Origin: Streptomyces cyaneochromogenes
GTDB taxonomy: Bacteria; Actinomycetota; Actinomycetes; Streptomycetales; Streptomycetaceae
Length of the DNA stretch: 64,000 nt
Reading direction: 5' to 3'
Assembly: GCF_003963535.1 (NCBI RefSeq)
Contig: NZ_CP034539.1
Coordinates: 7,502,001 to 7,566,000, forward strand
Notes under the pieces: generated by a model
Databases searched by the model: none
What the model saw: only the letters and a program-made list of their open reading frames with translations
What the model was told of the DNA's origin: nothing
Position numbers and translations under genes: made by a program
In this document: positions 33,659 to 42,653 of the stretch, one piece after another
How positions within the stretch are numbered: position 1 is the first letter of the stretch
Layout of the letters: each line of letters starts with the position of its first letter

Positions 33659-33799
33659 CTTATGCCCGAATTGGGGGAGAGGTTGCCTGTCTGGCCTGTG
33701 GGATGCGCTACAAAAGCCGGGATCCGTTTGGGGATTGAAAGACGTCCCGCTTAGCGTCTTCCGGGCTGTCCGTCAGGCAGTGCGCCGCGCCCGCGGCAC

Positions 33800-33990
33800 C
33801 GGACAGTCATCGCCGAGTCCCCGCACGGCGCGAGCCAGGGGAGCCGGGGACCCGCCCTCCTGCCGCCGCTATCGCGGCTGGAGGGGCCCAGTAGTCCCTG
33901 GGGTGAATCGGACGCCCGCGCCATGGCGAGGGGCCCGTAGGAGACCTTCCTGCTCCGAACCCGTCAGCTAACCCGGTAGGCGAGAAGGAA
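33800..33990 (+). ncRNA. ydaO/yuaA c-di-AMP riboswitch
   Basis: The conserved elements of this class occur in order in the leader of the M23 peptidase gene: GAGCCAGGGGAGCCGGGGAC (33832-33851), CTGGGGTGAATCGG (33898-33911), GAGACCTTCC (33941-33950), and CGAACCCGTCAGCTAACCCG (33956-33975) with GTAGGCGA. Boundaries are approximate. The riboswitch binds cyclic di-AMP and in actinobacteria controls cell-wall hydrolases, usually switching expression off when the ligand is abundant. It ends about 20-30 bases before the start codon. Confidence 0.92.
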
Positions 33991-34009
33991 GGAAAGGACC
34001 AGCCACTTC

Positions 34010-34795
34010 ATGGCGTTCAGCTGCGCCACCGGGGCGAATCGTCCCACCGGGAAACACCGTCGTCCCAGCCGGATCGAGCGCTCCACCGCCCGTGCGGCCG
34101 GCGTCGCCGCCCTCACCGCCACCGGCGTCATAGGCACCCTGGCAGCCCCCGCGCTCGCCGCGGAACCCGCCGCCGAGCAGACCGGTCTCATCCCCGTGAT
34201 CAGCGTCGACAACTCGATCGCCGACCAGATCGACGCCCAGGCAGCCGCTCAGGAGCGGGCAGCCAAGGAGGCCGCGGCCCTGAAGAAGGCCGCCCAGGAG
34301 GCCGCGCGCAAGAAGGCGGCCGAGAAGGCCGAGAGGGAGCGCGAGGCCAAGGAGCGCGCCGCCCGCGAGGCCGAGCGCAAGCGCCTGCTCTCCTACGTCT
34401 CCCCGATCACCGGCTCGTACGTCTCCACGGGCTACAAGACCGGCGGCGCCGTCTGGTCCTCCGGCAGCCACACGGGCGTCGACTTCCATGCCGCCAGCGG
34501 CACCTCCGTCCACGCGGTCGCCTCCGGCACCGTCGTGGAGGCCGGCTGGGGCGGGGCGTACGGCAACCAGGTCGTGATCAAGATGAACGACGGCACGTAC
34601 ACCCAGTACGGCCACCTGTCGTCCATCGGCGTCTCGGTGGGCCAGACGGTCACCCCGGGCCAGCAGATCGGCCTGTCCGGCGCCACCGGCAACGTCACCG
34701 GACCGCACCTGCACTTCGAGGCCCGCACGACGGCGGAGTACGGCTCCGACATCGACCCCGTCGCCTACCTCCGCTCGCACGGTGTGAATCTCTGA
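34010..34795 (+). CDS. Secreted M23 family peptidoglycan endopeptidase
   Basis: 261 residues from ATG 34010. A long signal peptide ends near residue 50 (APALA-AEP). Residues 75-128 are a highly charged Ala/Lys/Glu coiled coil. The LytM/M23 domain follows with zinc ligands H154 and D158 (SHTGVDF), H202 and H235 (GPHLHFEA), all intact. It should cut peptide cross-links in the wall; the coiled coil may position or restrain it. Its leader is a c-di-AMP riboswitch, linking wall remodelling to dormancy or osmotic signals as for rpf genes in this genus. Confidence 0.93.
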   Translation: MAFSCATGANRPTGKHRRPSRIERSTARAAGVAALTATGVIGTLAAPALAAEPAAEQTGLIPVISVDNSIADQIDAQAAAQERAAKEAAALKKAAQEAARKKAAEKAEREREAKERAAREAERKRLLSYVSPITGSYVSTGYKTGGAVWSSGSHTGVDFHAASGTSVHAVASGTVVEAGWGGAYGNQVVIKMNDGTYTQYGHLSSIGVSVGQTVTPGQQIGLSGATGNVTGPHLHFEARTTAEYGSDIDPVAYLRSHGVNL

Positions 34796-34801
34796 CACCT
34801 G

Positions 34802-34895
34802 CCACGCACGCGTACGGCGCTCACCACCCCGTGATCGTCCGACGCCTTCCACGCACGCGTGCCGCGCTCGCCGCTGCCCCCGTGATCGTCTGACG
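34802..34895. repeat. Imperfect direct repeat of about 45 bp after the M23 gene
   Basis: Copies at 34802-34844 and 34849-34895 both start CCACGCACGCGT and end GTGATCGTC-GACG. They begin seven bases past the stop codon. Confidence 0.8.
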
Positions 34896-34911
34896 ACAGA
34901 CAGTCCGCTCC

Positions 34912-34945
34912 CCGAAGCCCCGGTTCCCCCAGCCGGGGCTTTCGG
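34912..34945 (+). terminator. Terminator of the M23 peptidase gene
   Basis: GAAGCCCCGG (34914-34923) pairs with CCGGGGCTTTC (34933-34943), with one extra T, around a 9-base loop; flanking CC and GG extend the stem. Confidence 0.8.
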
Positions 34946-35080
34946 CGTTTCGCACGACCCGCTGTCCAAAAAATATCCATGGATTCCGGCCCGCCGTCGG
35001 AAATTCCGGCCGGTTGCAATAGAGTCACTCAACACACGTCATTCGTCGACGTTTCACGGGGATTAAGGCGGAGGTCGGTC

Positions 35081-35776
35081 ATGCGTATTCCGGCGCATTC
35101 GGTATGCACGGCGATCCGGGACGACATCGTCGCCGGTGTCTACGAGCGTGGCAGCCGGCTCACCGAGGAACTCCTCGCGCGCCGCTACGGCGTCTCCCGC
35201 GTCCCCGTCCGGGAGGCCCTGCGCACCCTGGAGGCGGAGGGCTTCGTGGTGACCCGGCGGCACGCGGGCGCGTGCGTCGCCGAACCGACCGAGCAGGAGG
35301 CCGCCGACCTGCTGGAGATGCGCACCCTCCTGGAGCCGCTCGGCGCCTCCCGGGCCGCCCAGCGGCGCACCGAGGCCCATCTCAAGGTGTTGCGCGGCCT
35401 GGTCAGGCTGGGCCAGGAGCGGGCCAGGCGGGGAAACAGCGAGGATCTGCGCTCCCTGGGTGGCTGGTTCCACGAGACGCTGGCCCAGGCCTCCGGCAGC
35501 CCCGCCCTGACCTCGATGCTGACCCAGCTGCGCCACAAGATCGCCTGGATGTACGCCGTGGAGTCGCCGGTCAACCCCGTGGAGTCCTGGACCGAGCACG
35601 GCGCGATCGTGGACGCGGTGGCGCGCGGCGACGGCGAACGCGCCCGCGCGATCACGGCGCTGCACACCGAGCGCTCGCTGTCCGTGCACCGGCTGCGGTT
35701 CGGCACCGGCGGTGACCGCGCGGAGCGTGTGAGGAATTCGCAACATCCCGTAAACATGCCGAGCCTGCGGCATTAA
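35081..35776 (+). CDS. GntR family transcriptional regulator (FadR/FCD subgroup)
   Basis: 231 residues from ATG 35081, with GGCGGAGG upstream. Winged helix at residues 8-70 (LTEELLARRYGVSRVPVREALRTLEAEG), then an all-helical FCD ligand domain (MRTLLEPLGASRAAQ, ending EHGAIVDAVARGDGERARA) with His residues suited to metal or carboxylate binding. Targets are unknown. It is convergent with the HPr gene, which might suggest control of carbon use, but no binding site is evident. Confidence 0.88.
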   Translation: MRIPAHSVCTAIRDDIVAGVYERGSRLTEELLARRYGVSRVPVREALRTLEAEGFVVTRRHAGACVAEPTEQEAADLLEMRTLLEPLGASRAAQRRTEAHLKVLRGLVRLGQERARRGNSEDLRSLGGWFHETLAQASGSPALTSMLTQLRHKIAWMYAVESPVNPVESWTEHGAIVDAVARGDGERARAITALHTERSLSVHRLRFGTGGDRAERVRNSQHPVNMPSLRH

Positions 35777-35878
35777 CAAGGGCGCCGTATACAAAGAGGA
35801 GTAATTCGGTGGCGGGTAATTTCCGCTGCCCTTTTTCAGGTGCGCCGGTAATTCCTGTGGCTCCTGCCCGAAAACAGC

Positions 35879-35913
35879 GAAGCCGCGTCGGCCGGAAAGA
35901 CCGACGCGGCTTC
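35879..35913. terminator. Bidirectional terminator between gntR-type gene and ptsH
   Basis: Perfect 13-bp stem GAAGCCGCGTCGG (35879-35891) with 35901-35913 and a 9-base loop, between convergent genes. Confidence 0.88.
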
Positions 35914-35944
35914 ACCGCATGTCCGGAGATCCCTTCGGACGGTA

Positions 35945-36226
35945 TTAGACCGTCTCGGGCAGCTCCTCGAGGCCCTCGGAGACCAGCTTCGCGAGGCGGT
36001 CGAGGGCGGCGTCCGCACCCTCGGCCTCGGAGGCGAGGACGATCTCCTCCCCGCCCTGGGCGCCCAGGCCCAGAACAGCCAGCATGGAGGCCGCGTTGAC
36101 GGGGTTGCCGTCGGCCTTGGCGATCGTCACCGGGATACCTGCGGCCGTGGCGGCCCGGACGAAGATGGAAGCGGGGCGGGCGTGAAGACCCTCGGCCCAG
36201 CCGACGTTGACGCGGCGCTCAGCCAT
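35945..36226 (-). CDS. ptsH: Phosphocarrier protein HPr
   Basis: 93 residues. The phosphorylated histidine is H15 in GLHARPAS; the regulatory serine region is NAASML with S47. It relays phosphate from enzyme I to the sugar-specific enzymes II of the phosphotransferase system in the cytoplasm. The length is a few residues longer than enterobacterial HPr, as usual in actinobacteria. It is monocistronic; no other pts gene is in the window. Confidence 0.96.
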   Translation of the reverse strand: MAERRVNVGWAEGLHARPASIFVRAATAAGIPVTIAKADGNPVNAASMLAVLGLGAQGGEEIVLASEAEGADAALDRLAKLVSEGLEELPETV

Positions 36227-36391
36227 GTGATGCTGCCCTTCGGTGTTCAGGGTTGTCTAGACCAGTTTCCCACACCCGTGAAGCATGCCGGGAGGGACAA
36301 AACGTCCCTCCTCCGGTGACCGTCGGGTCGCGGCCTCGACCCGACATACGTCCTCCACAGACTGCCTCGCGCCGTTGTCGTACGCGAGCCG

Positions 36392-36397
36392 TACTCT
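36392..36397 (+). promoter_or_regulatory. Leaderless -10 element for the patA-type gene
   Basis: TACTCT ends seven bases before ATG 36405 and there is no Shine-Dalgarno, so the mRNA should start at the AUG. No clear -35. Confidence 0.55.
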
Positions 36398-36404
36398 GGG
36401 CCCC

Positions 36405-39251
36405 ATGCAGAGCGCCTCGGACCGGCACGAGTACCCCGCCCACTGGGAAGCCGACGTGGTGCTGCGCGACGGCGGCACCGCGCGCATCCGCCCCATCACC
36501 GTTGATGACGCCGAGCGCCTGGTCAGCTTCTACGAGCAGGTGTCGGACGAGTCGAAGTACTACCGCTTCTTCGCGCCCTACCCGCGACTGTCCGCGAAGG
36601 ACGTCCACCGCTTCACGCACCACGACTTTGTGGACCGGGTGGGACTCGCGGCCACGATCGGCGGCGAGTTCATCGCCACCGTACGCTACGACCGGATCGG
36701 AGCCGACGGAATGCCCGCGTCGGCACCCGCCGACGAGGCCGAGGTCGCCTTCCTGGTCCAGGACGCCCACCAGGGGCGCGGCGTCGCCTCCGCCCTGCTC
36801 GAACACATCGGCGCGGTCGCGCGCGAGCGTGACATCCGCCGCTTCGCCGCCGAGGTGCTGCCCGCCAACACCAAGATGATCAAGGTGTTCACGGACGCCG
36901 GATACACCCAGAAGCGCAGCTTCGAGGACGGCGTCGTGCGCCTGGAGTTCGACCTGGAGCCGACCGACCGCTCGCTCGCCGTGCAGTACGCGCGCGAGCA
37001 GCGTGCCGAGGCCCGTTCCGTGCGGCGGCTCCTGGTGCCCGGCTCCGTCGCCGTCATCGGCGCCGGCCGCACGCCCGGCGGGGTGGGCCGCGGCGTCCTG
37101 GGCAACATCAGGGACGCCGGGTTCACGGGGCGGCTGTACGCCGTGAACAGGGCGTTCGCGGAGGACCTCAAGGAGCTCGACGGAGTGCCCGCGCACCGCT
37201 CCGTGCGCGACATCGAGGAGCAGGTCGACCTCGCGGTGGTCGCCGTGCCCGCCGAGTACGTCCCCGAGGTGGTCGCCGAGTGCGGCGAGCACGGCGTGCA
37301 GGGGCTGGTCGTGCTCTCCGCCGGGTACGCCGAGAGCGGGCCCGACGGGCGCGAGCGGCAGCGCGAACTCGTACGGCACGCGCGCGCGTACGGCATGCGC
37401 ATCATCGGGCCGAACGCCTTCGGGATCATCAACACCTCGGCCGACGTACGGCTGAACGCCTCCCTGGCACCCGAGATGCCCCGCCCCGGCCGGATCGGGT
37501 TGTTCGCGCAGTCCGGCGCGATCGGGATCGCCCTGCTGTCCCGGCTGCACCGGCGCGGCGGCGGTGTGACCGGGGACACGGGGGTGTCGACCTTCGTCTC
37601 GTCCGGTAACCGGGCCGACGTGTCCGGCAACGACGTCCTTCAGTACTGGTACGACGACCCGGACACCGACGTCGTCCTGATGTACCTGGAGTCCATCGGC
37701 AACCCGCGCAAGTTCACCCGCCTCGCCCGGCGTACGGCCGCGGCGAAGCCGCTGGTCGTGGTGCAGGGCGCGCGGCACGGTGGCGCGGCGCCGCAGGGGC
37801 ACGCCGTCCGGGCCACGCGGCTGCCGCAGACCACGGTGTCCGCGCTGCTGCGGCAGGCCGGTGTGATCCGGGTGGACACGATCACCGAGCTGGTGGACGC
37901 GGGGCTGCTGCTCGCCCGCCAGCCGCTGCCGACCGGACCGAGGGTGGCGATCCTCGGCAACTCCGAGTCGCTGGGGCTGCTGACCTACGACGCGTGCCTC
38001 GCCGAGGGACTGCGGCCGCTGCCGCCACTGGACCTGACCACGGGGGCGTCGGCGGCGGACTTCCACGCGGCGTTGTCGCGCGCGCTCGCCGACGAGACGT
38101 GCGACGCGGTCGTCGTCACCGCGATACCGGCGATCGGCGATGCCACGACCGGGGACGCCGAGCTGGCGGAGGCCCTGAGGTCGGCGGCCGAGCGAGTGCC
38201 GGGAAAGCCGGTGCTGGTGGTGCACGTGGAACTCGGCGGGCTCGCGGAAGCGCTGTCGGCCGCGGCCAGCACCGCACCACAGCCGGGCACTACGGCCCCC
38301 GGCACCGCGTTCCGCCCCCACCCCTTCCGCCCCCTGGACTTCCCGGCCCAGGCACCGCCGGAGCAGTCGGACCCCTCCGAGACCACCTCACGCCTCATCC
38401 CCGCTTACCCCGCGGCCGAGCGCGCCGTCCGTGCCCTCGCCGAGGTCGTCAAGTACTCCCAGTGGCGCCGCGAGGCCGCCGACCCCGGCAAGGTGCCCGA
38501 GTACGAGGACATCGACGAGAAGGGCGCCGCCCAGCTGATCGACGGGCTGCTCGCGCGCGGGCAGGGACTCACGCTCGGCACGGACGAGACCTGCGACCTG
38601 CTCGGCAAGTACGGCATCCGGGTGCACCGCGCCCTGCACGCACCCACCCCCGACGCCGCGGCCGACGCCGCCCGCGCCCTCGGCTACCCCGTCGCCCTCA
38701 AGGCCACCGCCCCCCACCTGCGACACCGCGCCGACCTCGGCGGCGTACGGCTCGACCTCGCGGACGAGGAGCAACTGCGGCGGGCGTACGCCGAGTTGAC
38801 CGCGCTGTTCGGCAAGCCGGAGGAACTGCGTCCGGTCGTGCAGGGTATGGCACCGCGCGGCGTAGACACCGTCGTACGGGCCGTGATCGACCCGGCGGCC
38901 GGGGCCGTGCTGTCCTTCGGGCTCGCCGGAGCGGCCTCGCAGCTGCTCGGGGACATGGCGCACCGGCTGATCCCGGTCACCGACCGCGAGGCGACCTCGA
39001 TCGTCCGGTCGATCCGGACGGCGCCGCTCCTGTTCGGCTGGCGGGGCTCCGCTCCCGTGGACACACCTGCCCTGGAGGAACTGCTGCTGCGGGTGTCCCG
39101 CCTGGTCGACGACCACCCGGAGGTCGTCGCGGTCACCCTGGAACCGGTCGTCGTCGCCACCCACGGCCTGAGCGTGCTCGGCGCCTCCGTGCGGCTCGCG
39201 CCGCCGCCCGCCCGCGACGACCTCGGGCCGAGGACCCTCCCGACGTACTGA
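36405..39251 (+). CDS. Protein lysine acetyltransferase, GNAT fused to NDP-forming acyl-CoA synthetase (PatA-type)
   Basis: 948 residues. Residues 20-190 are a GNAT domain with the acetyl-CoA loop QDAHQGRGVASALLEH. The CoA-binding Rossmann domain begins near 205 (GSVAVIGAGRTPGGVGRGVLGN), followed by succinyl-CoA ligase-like domains (GLFAQSGAIGIALLSRL) and an ATP-grasp domain near the C-terminus (GYPVALKATAPHLRHRADLGGV). The GNAT is at the N-terminus, as in S. lividans PatA and opposite to Salmonella Pat. Such enzymes acetylate and inactivate AMP-forming acyl-CoA synthetases; the synthetase part senses acetyl-CoA and is usually inactive. Start supported by the leaderless promoter. Confidence 0.9.
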   Translation: MQSASDRHEYPAHWEADVVLRDGGTARIRPITVDDAERLVSFYEQVSDESKYYRFFAPYPRLSAKDVHRFTHHDFVDRVGLAATIGGEFIATVRYDRIGADGMPASAPADEAEVAFLVQDAHQGRGVASALLEHIGAVARERDIRRFAAEVLPANTKMIKVFTDAGYTQKRSFEDGVVRLEFDLEPTDRSLAVQYAREQRAEARSVRRLLVPGSVAVIGAGRTPGGVGRGVLGNIRDAGFTGRLYAVNRAFAEDLKELDGVPAHRSVRDIEEQVDLAVVAVPAEYVPEVVAECGEHGVQGLVVLSAGYAESGPDGRERQRELVRHARAYGMRIIGPNAFGIINTSADVRLNASLAPEMPRPGRIGLFAQSGAIGIALLSRLHRRGGGVTGDTGVSTFVSSGNRADVSGNDVLQYWYDDPDTDVVLMYLESIGNPRKFTRLARRTAAAKPLVVVQGARHGGAAPQGHAVRATRLPQTTVSALLRQAGVIRVDTITELVDAGLLLARQPLPTGPRVAILGNSESLGLLTYDACLAEGLRPLPPLDLTTGASAADFHAALSRALADETCDAVVVTAIPAIGDATTGDAELAEALRSAAERVPGKPVLVVHVELGGLAEALSAAASTAPQPGTTAPGTAFRPHPFRPLDFPAQAPPEQSDPSETTSRLIPAYPAAERAVRALAEVVKYSQWRREAADPGKVPEYEDIDEKGAAQLIDGLLARGQGLTLGTDETCDLLGKYGIRVHRALHAPTPDAAADAARALGYPVALKATAPHLRHRADLGGVRLDLADEEQLRRAYAELTALFGKPEELRPVVQGMAPRGVDTVVRAVIDPAAGAVLSFGLAGAASQLLGDMAHRLIPVTDREATSIVRSIRTAPLLFGWRGSAPVDTPALEELLLRVSRLVDDHPEVVAVTLEPVVVATHGLSVLGASVRLAPPPARDDLGPRTLPTY

Positions 39252-39290
39252 GACCGCCGTGAGCGGTGCCTCGCAGTCAGTGCTCCCCCG

Positions 39291-39296
39291 TAGGAT
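39291..39296 (+). promoter_or_regulatory. -10 element for the DUF5998 gene
   Basis: TAGGAT, seven bases before ATG 39304, would give a leaderless mRNA. The embedded AGGA could instead act as a weak ribosome-binding site for a transcript from upstream, so the reading is ambiguous. Confidence 0.5.
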
Positions 39297-39303
39297 GGGC
39301 GTC

Positions 39304-39891
39304 ATGGCCAAGACCAGTACGACGACCCAGGGGCTGCGAGCGGCGATCGAGCGCAGCGGCTACTACCCGGCCCTCGTGGCCGAGGCGGTGGAGGCCGCCG
39401 TGGGCGGCGAGCCCATCCGGTCGTACCTGGTCCACCAGGAGACGACGTTCGACCAGAACGAGGTGCGGCGGCACGTGACCGTGCTCGTCCTCACCGGCAA
39501 CCGCTTCATCGTCAGCCACACCGACGAGCAGGCCGCTGACAACACCTCCCCGACGCCGTACGCCACGACGTCCACGGAGTCCGTGAAACTCGGCCGGATC
39601 TCCTCGGTCGTGGTCAGCCGTGTCGTCGCCAACCCGGAGCAGTACGCCCCGGGCACGCTGCCCCGCGAGGTCGTGCTGACCATCGGCTGGGGCGCCGTCT
39701 CCCGCATCGACCTGGAGCCCGCCGCCTGCGGCGACCCCAACTGCGAGGCCGACCACGGCTACACGGGCAGCTCGACGGCGGACGACCTCAGCCTGCGCGT
39801 CAGCGAGGCCGGTGACGGCCCGGAGACGGTGCGCCAGGCGCTCGTCTTCGCGCAGTCGCTCTCCGAGGCGACCGCGGACGTCACTCGCTGA
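39304..39891 (+). CDS. DUF5998 family protein
   Basis: 195 residues, conserved in streptomycetes and without known function. Mostly beta-strand-like (RRHVTVLVLTGNRFIVSHTDEQ, VKLGRISSVVVSRVV), with a cysteine pair CGDPNCEADHGY near residue 148 that could bind a metal. No signal peptide or membrane helix. Its TGA is followed one base later by the ATG of the phosphodiesterase gene, so the two are co-translated and may act in one process. Confidence 0.8.
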   Translation: MAKTSTTTQGLRAAIERSGYYPALVAEAVEAAVGGEPIRSYLVHQETTFDQNEVRRHVTVLVLTGNRFIVSHTDEQAADNTSPTPYATTSTESVKLGRISSVVVSRVVANPEQYAPGTLPREVVLTIGWGAVSRIDLEPAACGDPNCEADHGYTGSSTADDLSLRVSEAGDGPETVRQALVFAQSLSEATADVTR

Positions 39892-39892
39892 G

Positions 39893-41086
39893 ATGATCCA
39901 GTCCACCGCCTGGGACTCCCACCCGGAACCTCTCGCCGTCGACTCCGCGCCTCCCCCCGAGTACGGCAGCGGCTCGCTCGCCGACCTGCTGCCCACCCTG
40001 GCCGCCGGCATGGCCGTACCGGGCATGACCGCCGCGATCCCCGAGCTCACCCCCGCCGACCGGAACTGCGTGTTCCTGATCGACGGCCTCGGCTGGGAGC
40101 AGCTCAGGGCGCACCCGGAGGAAGCCCCCTTCATGAGCTCGCTGCTCGGCAGCTCCCGCGGGGGCACCGGACGCCCGATCACCGCCGGCTACCCGGCGAC
40201 CACCGCGACCTCCCTCGCCTCCGTCGGCACCGGCCTGCCGCCGGGCGCGCACGGCCTGCCCGGGTACACCGTGCGCAACCCGGAGACCGGCGCGCTCATG
40301 AACCAGCTGCGCTGGAACCCGTGGACGCCACCGCACGTCTGGCAGCCGTATCCCACCGTCTTCCAGCTGGCGCAGAAGGCGGGCGTGCACGCGGCCCAGG
40401 TGTCCTCGCCCACCTTCCAGAGCACCCCCCTCACCAAGGTCGCGCTCAGTGGAGGAACGTTCCACGGGCGGCTGACCGGCGAGGACCGCATGGACCTCGC
40501 GGCCGAGCAACTGGCCGCGGGCGACCGCTCCCTGGTCTACACGTACTACGCCGAACTGGACGGCGCCGGCCACCGCTACGGGGTCGACTCCGACACCTGG
40601 CGCGGCCAGCTCATGTACGTCGACCGCCTCGTCCAGCGTCTCGCCGAGCAACTCCCGCCGCGCAGCGCGCTCTACGTCACCGCCGACCACGGCATGATCG
40701 ACGTGCCCTTCGACGAGCAGCACCGCATCGACTTCGACGAGGACTGGGAACTGCGCGCCGGCGTCGCCCTGCTGGGCGGCGAGGGCCGGGCGCGGCACGT
40801 GTACGCCGTGCCCGGCGCCGCGAGCGACGTCCTGACCTGCTGGCGCGAGGTCCTCGGCGAACAGTTCTGGGTGGCGTCGCGGGACGAGGCGATCGAGGCG
40901 GGCTGGTTCGGGCCGCGGATCGACGAGCGGGTGTACGACCGCCTCGGCGACGTGGTCGCGGCCGCTCGGGACGACGTCCTGATCATCGCCTCCGAGCGGG
41001 AGCCGAAGGAGTCGGCGATGGTCGGCAACCACGGCTCGATGACCCCCGCCGAGCAGTTCGTCCCCCTGCTCGAAGTACGCTCCTGA
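39893..41086 (+). CDS. Alkaline phosphatase-superfamily phosphodiesterase (nucleotide pyrophosphatase-like)
   Basis: 397 residues from ATG 39893. The NPP/alkaline phosphatase fold is visible: first metal Asp in NCVFLIDGLGWEQL, nucleophile Thr in the GYPATTATSLASVGTG segment, then YYAELDGAGHRYG and VTADHGMIDVP with the other metal ligands, and NHGSMTPAE near the end. Two zinc ions and a threonine nucleophile are expected; it should hydrolyse a phosphodiester or phosphoric anhydride. No signal peptide, so cytosolic. Translationally linked to the DUF5998 gene upstream. Confidence 0.88.
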   Translation: MIQSTAWDSHPEPLAVDSAPPPEYGSGSLADLLPTLAAGMAVPGMTAAIPELTPADRNCVFLIDGLGWEQLRAHPEEAPFMSSLLGSSRGGTGRPITAGYPATTATSLASVGTGLPPGAHGLPGYTVRNPETGALMNQLRWNPWTPPHVWQPYPTVFQLAQKAGVHAAQVSSPTFQSTPLTKVALSGGTFHGRLTGEDRMDLAAEQLAAGDRSLVYTYYAELDGAGHRYGVDSDTWRGQLMYVDRLVQRLAEQLPPRSALYVTADHGMIDVPFDEQHRIDFDEDWELRAGVALLGGEGRARHVYAVPGAASDVLTCWREVLGEQFWVASRDEAIEAGWFGPRIDERVYDRLGDVVAAARDDVLIIASEREPKESAMVGNHGSMTPAEQFVPLLEVRS

Positions 41087-41140
41087 AGCCGTCCTCACCA
41101 CCTCCCGCCCCCTCCGCTGCCGAAAGGTGCTCAACTCAAC

Positions 41141-41788
41141 ATGCCCGAGCTGGTGTTCTTCTCCGGAACGATGGACTGCGGGAAGTCGACGCTGGCTCTC
41201 CAGATCGAGCACAACCGTTCGGCGCGTGGGCTGCAGGGCATCATCTTCACGCGTGACGACCGCGCGGGCGAGGGCAAGCTGTCCTCGCGGCTCGGCCTGG
41301 TCACGGACGCGGTGGAGGTCGAGGACGGCATGGACCCGTACGCCTACGTCGTCGACCACCTCTCCCGGGGCGGCCGCGCGGACTACGTCATCGCCGACGA
41401 GGCCCAGTTCCTCGCGCCGCAGCAGATCGACCAACTCGCGCGTGTGGTCGACGACCTCGGCCTCGACGTCTACGCCTTCGGCATCACGACCGACTTCCGC
41501 ACCAAGTTGTTCCCCGGCTCCCAGCGCCTGGTGGAACTCGCCGATCGCGTCGAGGTGCTCCAGGTCGAGGCCTTGTGCTGGTGCGGCGCCCGCGCGACGC
41601 ACAACGCCCGCACGACAGGCGGTCAGATGGTCGTCGAGGGTGCCCAGGTGGTCGTCGGCGACGTCAACCAGGCCGACGCCGTCGGCTACGAGGTGCTGTG
41701 CCGCCGCCACCACCGCCGCCGTATGACCGCGGCCGCCGCACGGGCAGCGGCGTTGTCCCCCGACGTCCTGCCGGTGCAGCCGGCCTGA
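41141..41788 (+). CDS. tdk: Thymidine kinase (type II)
   Basis: 215 residues. P-loop SGTMDCGKST (residues 8-17), Walker B-like YVIADEAQFL, lasso region and zinc-binding cysteines (CWCGARATHNAR and CRRHH) typical of the tetrameric type II enzymes. It phosphorylates thymidine to dTMP for nucleotide salvage. GAAAGG lies about 14 bases upstream of the ATG. The 55-base gap from the phosphodiesterase gene allows co-transcription. Confidence 0.95.
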   Translation: MPELVFFSGTMDCGKSTLALQIEHNRSARGLQGIIFTRDDRAGEGKLSSRLGLVTDAVEVEDGMDPYAYVVDHLSRGGRADYVIADEAQFLAPQQIDQLARVVDDLGLDVYAFGITTDFRTKLFPGSQRLVELADRVEVLQVEALCWCGARATHNARTTGGQMVVEGAQVVVGDVNQADAVGYEVLCRRHHRRRMTAAAARAAALSPDVLPVQPA

Positions 41789-41849
41789 ATCACGGCCCCG
41801 TTGTGCGCTCGGCTCCCGGGCGCCGTCAGGCGGCAGTGAGGTCAGAGCG

Positions 41850-42653
41850 TCAGCGCGGATTCTCGATGACGGAGAACCGCGCCCCCTCCGGGTCCGACAC
41901 CGTCGCCACGCGGCCGTGGGCGCTGTCGTGGGCCGGTTTGAGGACGTGGCCGCCGAGGTCGGTGATCCGGGCCAGCGTCTCGTCCGCGTCGGCGACCTCG
42001 AAGTACGTCATCCAGTGCGGGCCCCGGTCGCGGGGCAGGGCGTTGCCGACGCCGTGGATGCCGGCGACCGGGCGGCCGTCGATGTGCAGGGTGACGTAGT
42101 CGAAGTCGGCGGAGACGACCGGCTCCTCCTCGTAGGCGAACACGGTCTCGTAGAACTTGGCGACGGTCACGGACTCGAAGGTCAGCAGCTCGTTCCAGGC
42201 CGGTGTGCCGGGCACACCGGTGACCGCCGTGCCCCGGTGGGCCGCCGCCTGCCACACGCCGAAGACGGCGCCGGAGGGGTCGGAGCAGATCGCCATCCGG
42301 CCGGCCTCGGCGGCGTCCAGGGGACCCACTCCGACCGTGCCGCCGCACAGCCGTACCGTGTCGGCGGTCAGGTCCGCGTCGTTCGAGGCGAGGTAGGGCG
42401 TCCAGGCGATGGGGAGGTGGCGGTCGGGCGGCAGCTGGCCGATGCCGGCCACCTCACGGCCGTCCAGCAGGGCCCGCACATAGGGGCCGAGTTGCTGGGG
42501 TCCGGGCTGGAACTCCCAGCCGAACAGCGCACCGTAGAACTCCTGGGTCGCGGCCAGCCCGTGCACCATCAGGCTCACCCAGCAGGGCGTGCCGGGCGCG
42601 TGCAGGGCGTGCGTGGCGCCGGTCGGGCCGGCCGACCCCCGTGCCTCGGTCAT
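41850..42653 (-). CDS. Two-domain VOC (glyoxalase/dioxygenase fold) protein
   Basis: 267 residues from ATG at 42653. Two tandem vicinal-oxygen-chelate modules: GTPCWVSLMVHGLAATQEFY to FGVWQ, and GTPAWNELLTFESVTVAKFY to FSVIENPR. Each has the Asp-Pro-x-Gly-Ala turn (SDPSGAVFGV, SDPEGARFSV), the usual strand signature. The classic His/Glu metal ligands are only partly recognisable, so it may be an antibiotic-binding or lyase-like protein rather than a glyoxalase. Similar two-module proteins are abundant in Streptomyces. Convergent with tdk. Confidence 0.83.
   Translation of the reverse strand: MTEARGSAGPTGATHALHAPGTPCWVSLMVHGLAATQEFYGALFGWEFQPGPQQLGPYVRALLDGREVAGIGQLPPDRHLPIAWTPYLASNDADLTADTVRLCGGTVGVGPLDAAEAGRMAICSDPSGAVFGVWQAAAHRGTAVTGVPGTPAWNELLTFESVTVAKFYETVFAYEEEPVVSADFDYVTLHIDGRPVAGIHGVGNALPRDRGPHWMTYFEVADADETLARITDLGGHVLKPAHDSAHGRVATVSDPEGARFSVIENPR

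Noticed and set aside
33735..33971. 78-codon frame upstream of the M23 gene.
   Set aside because: It lies over the c-di-AMP riboswitch, whose sequence constraints explain the conservation.
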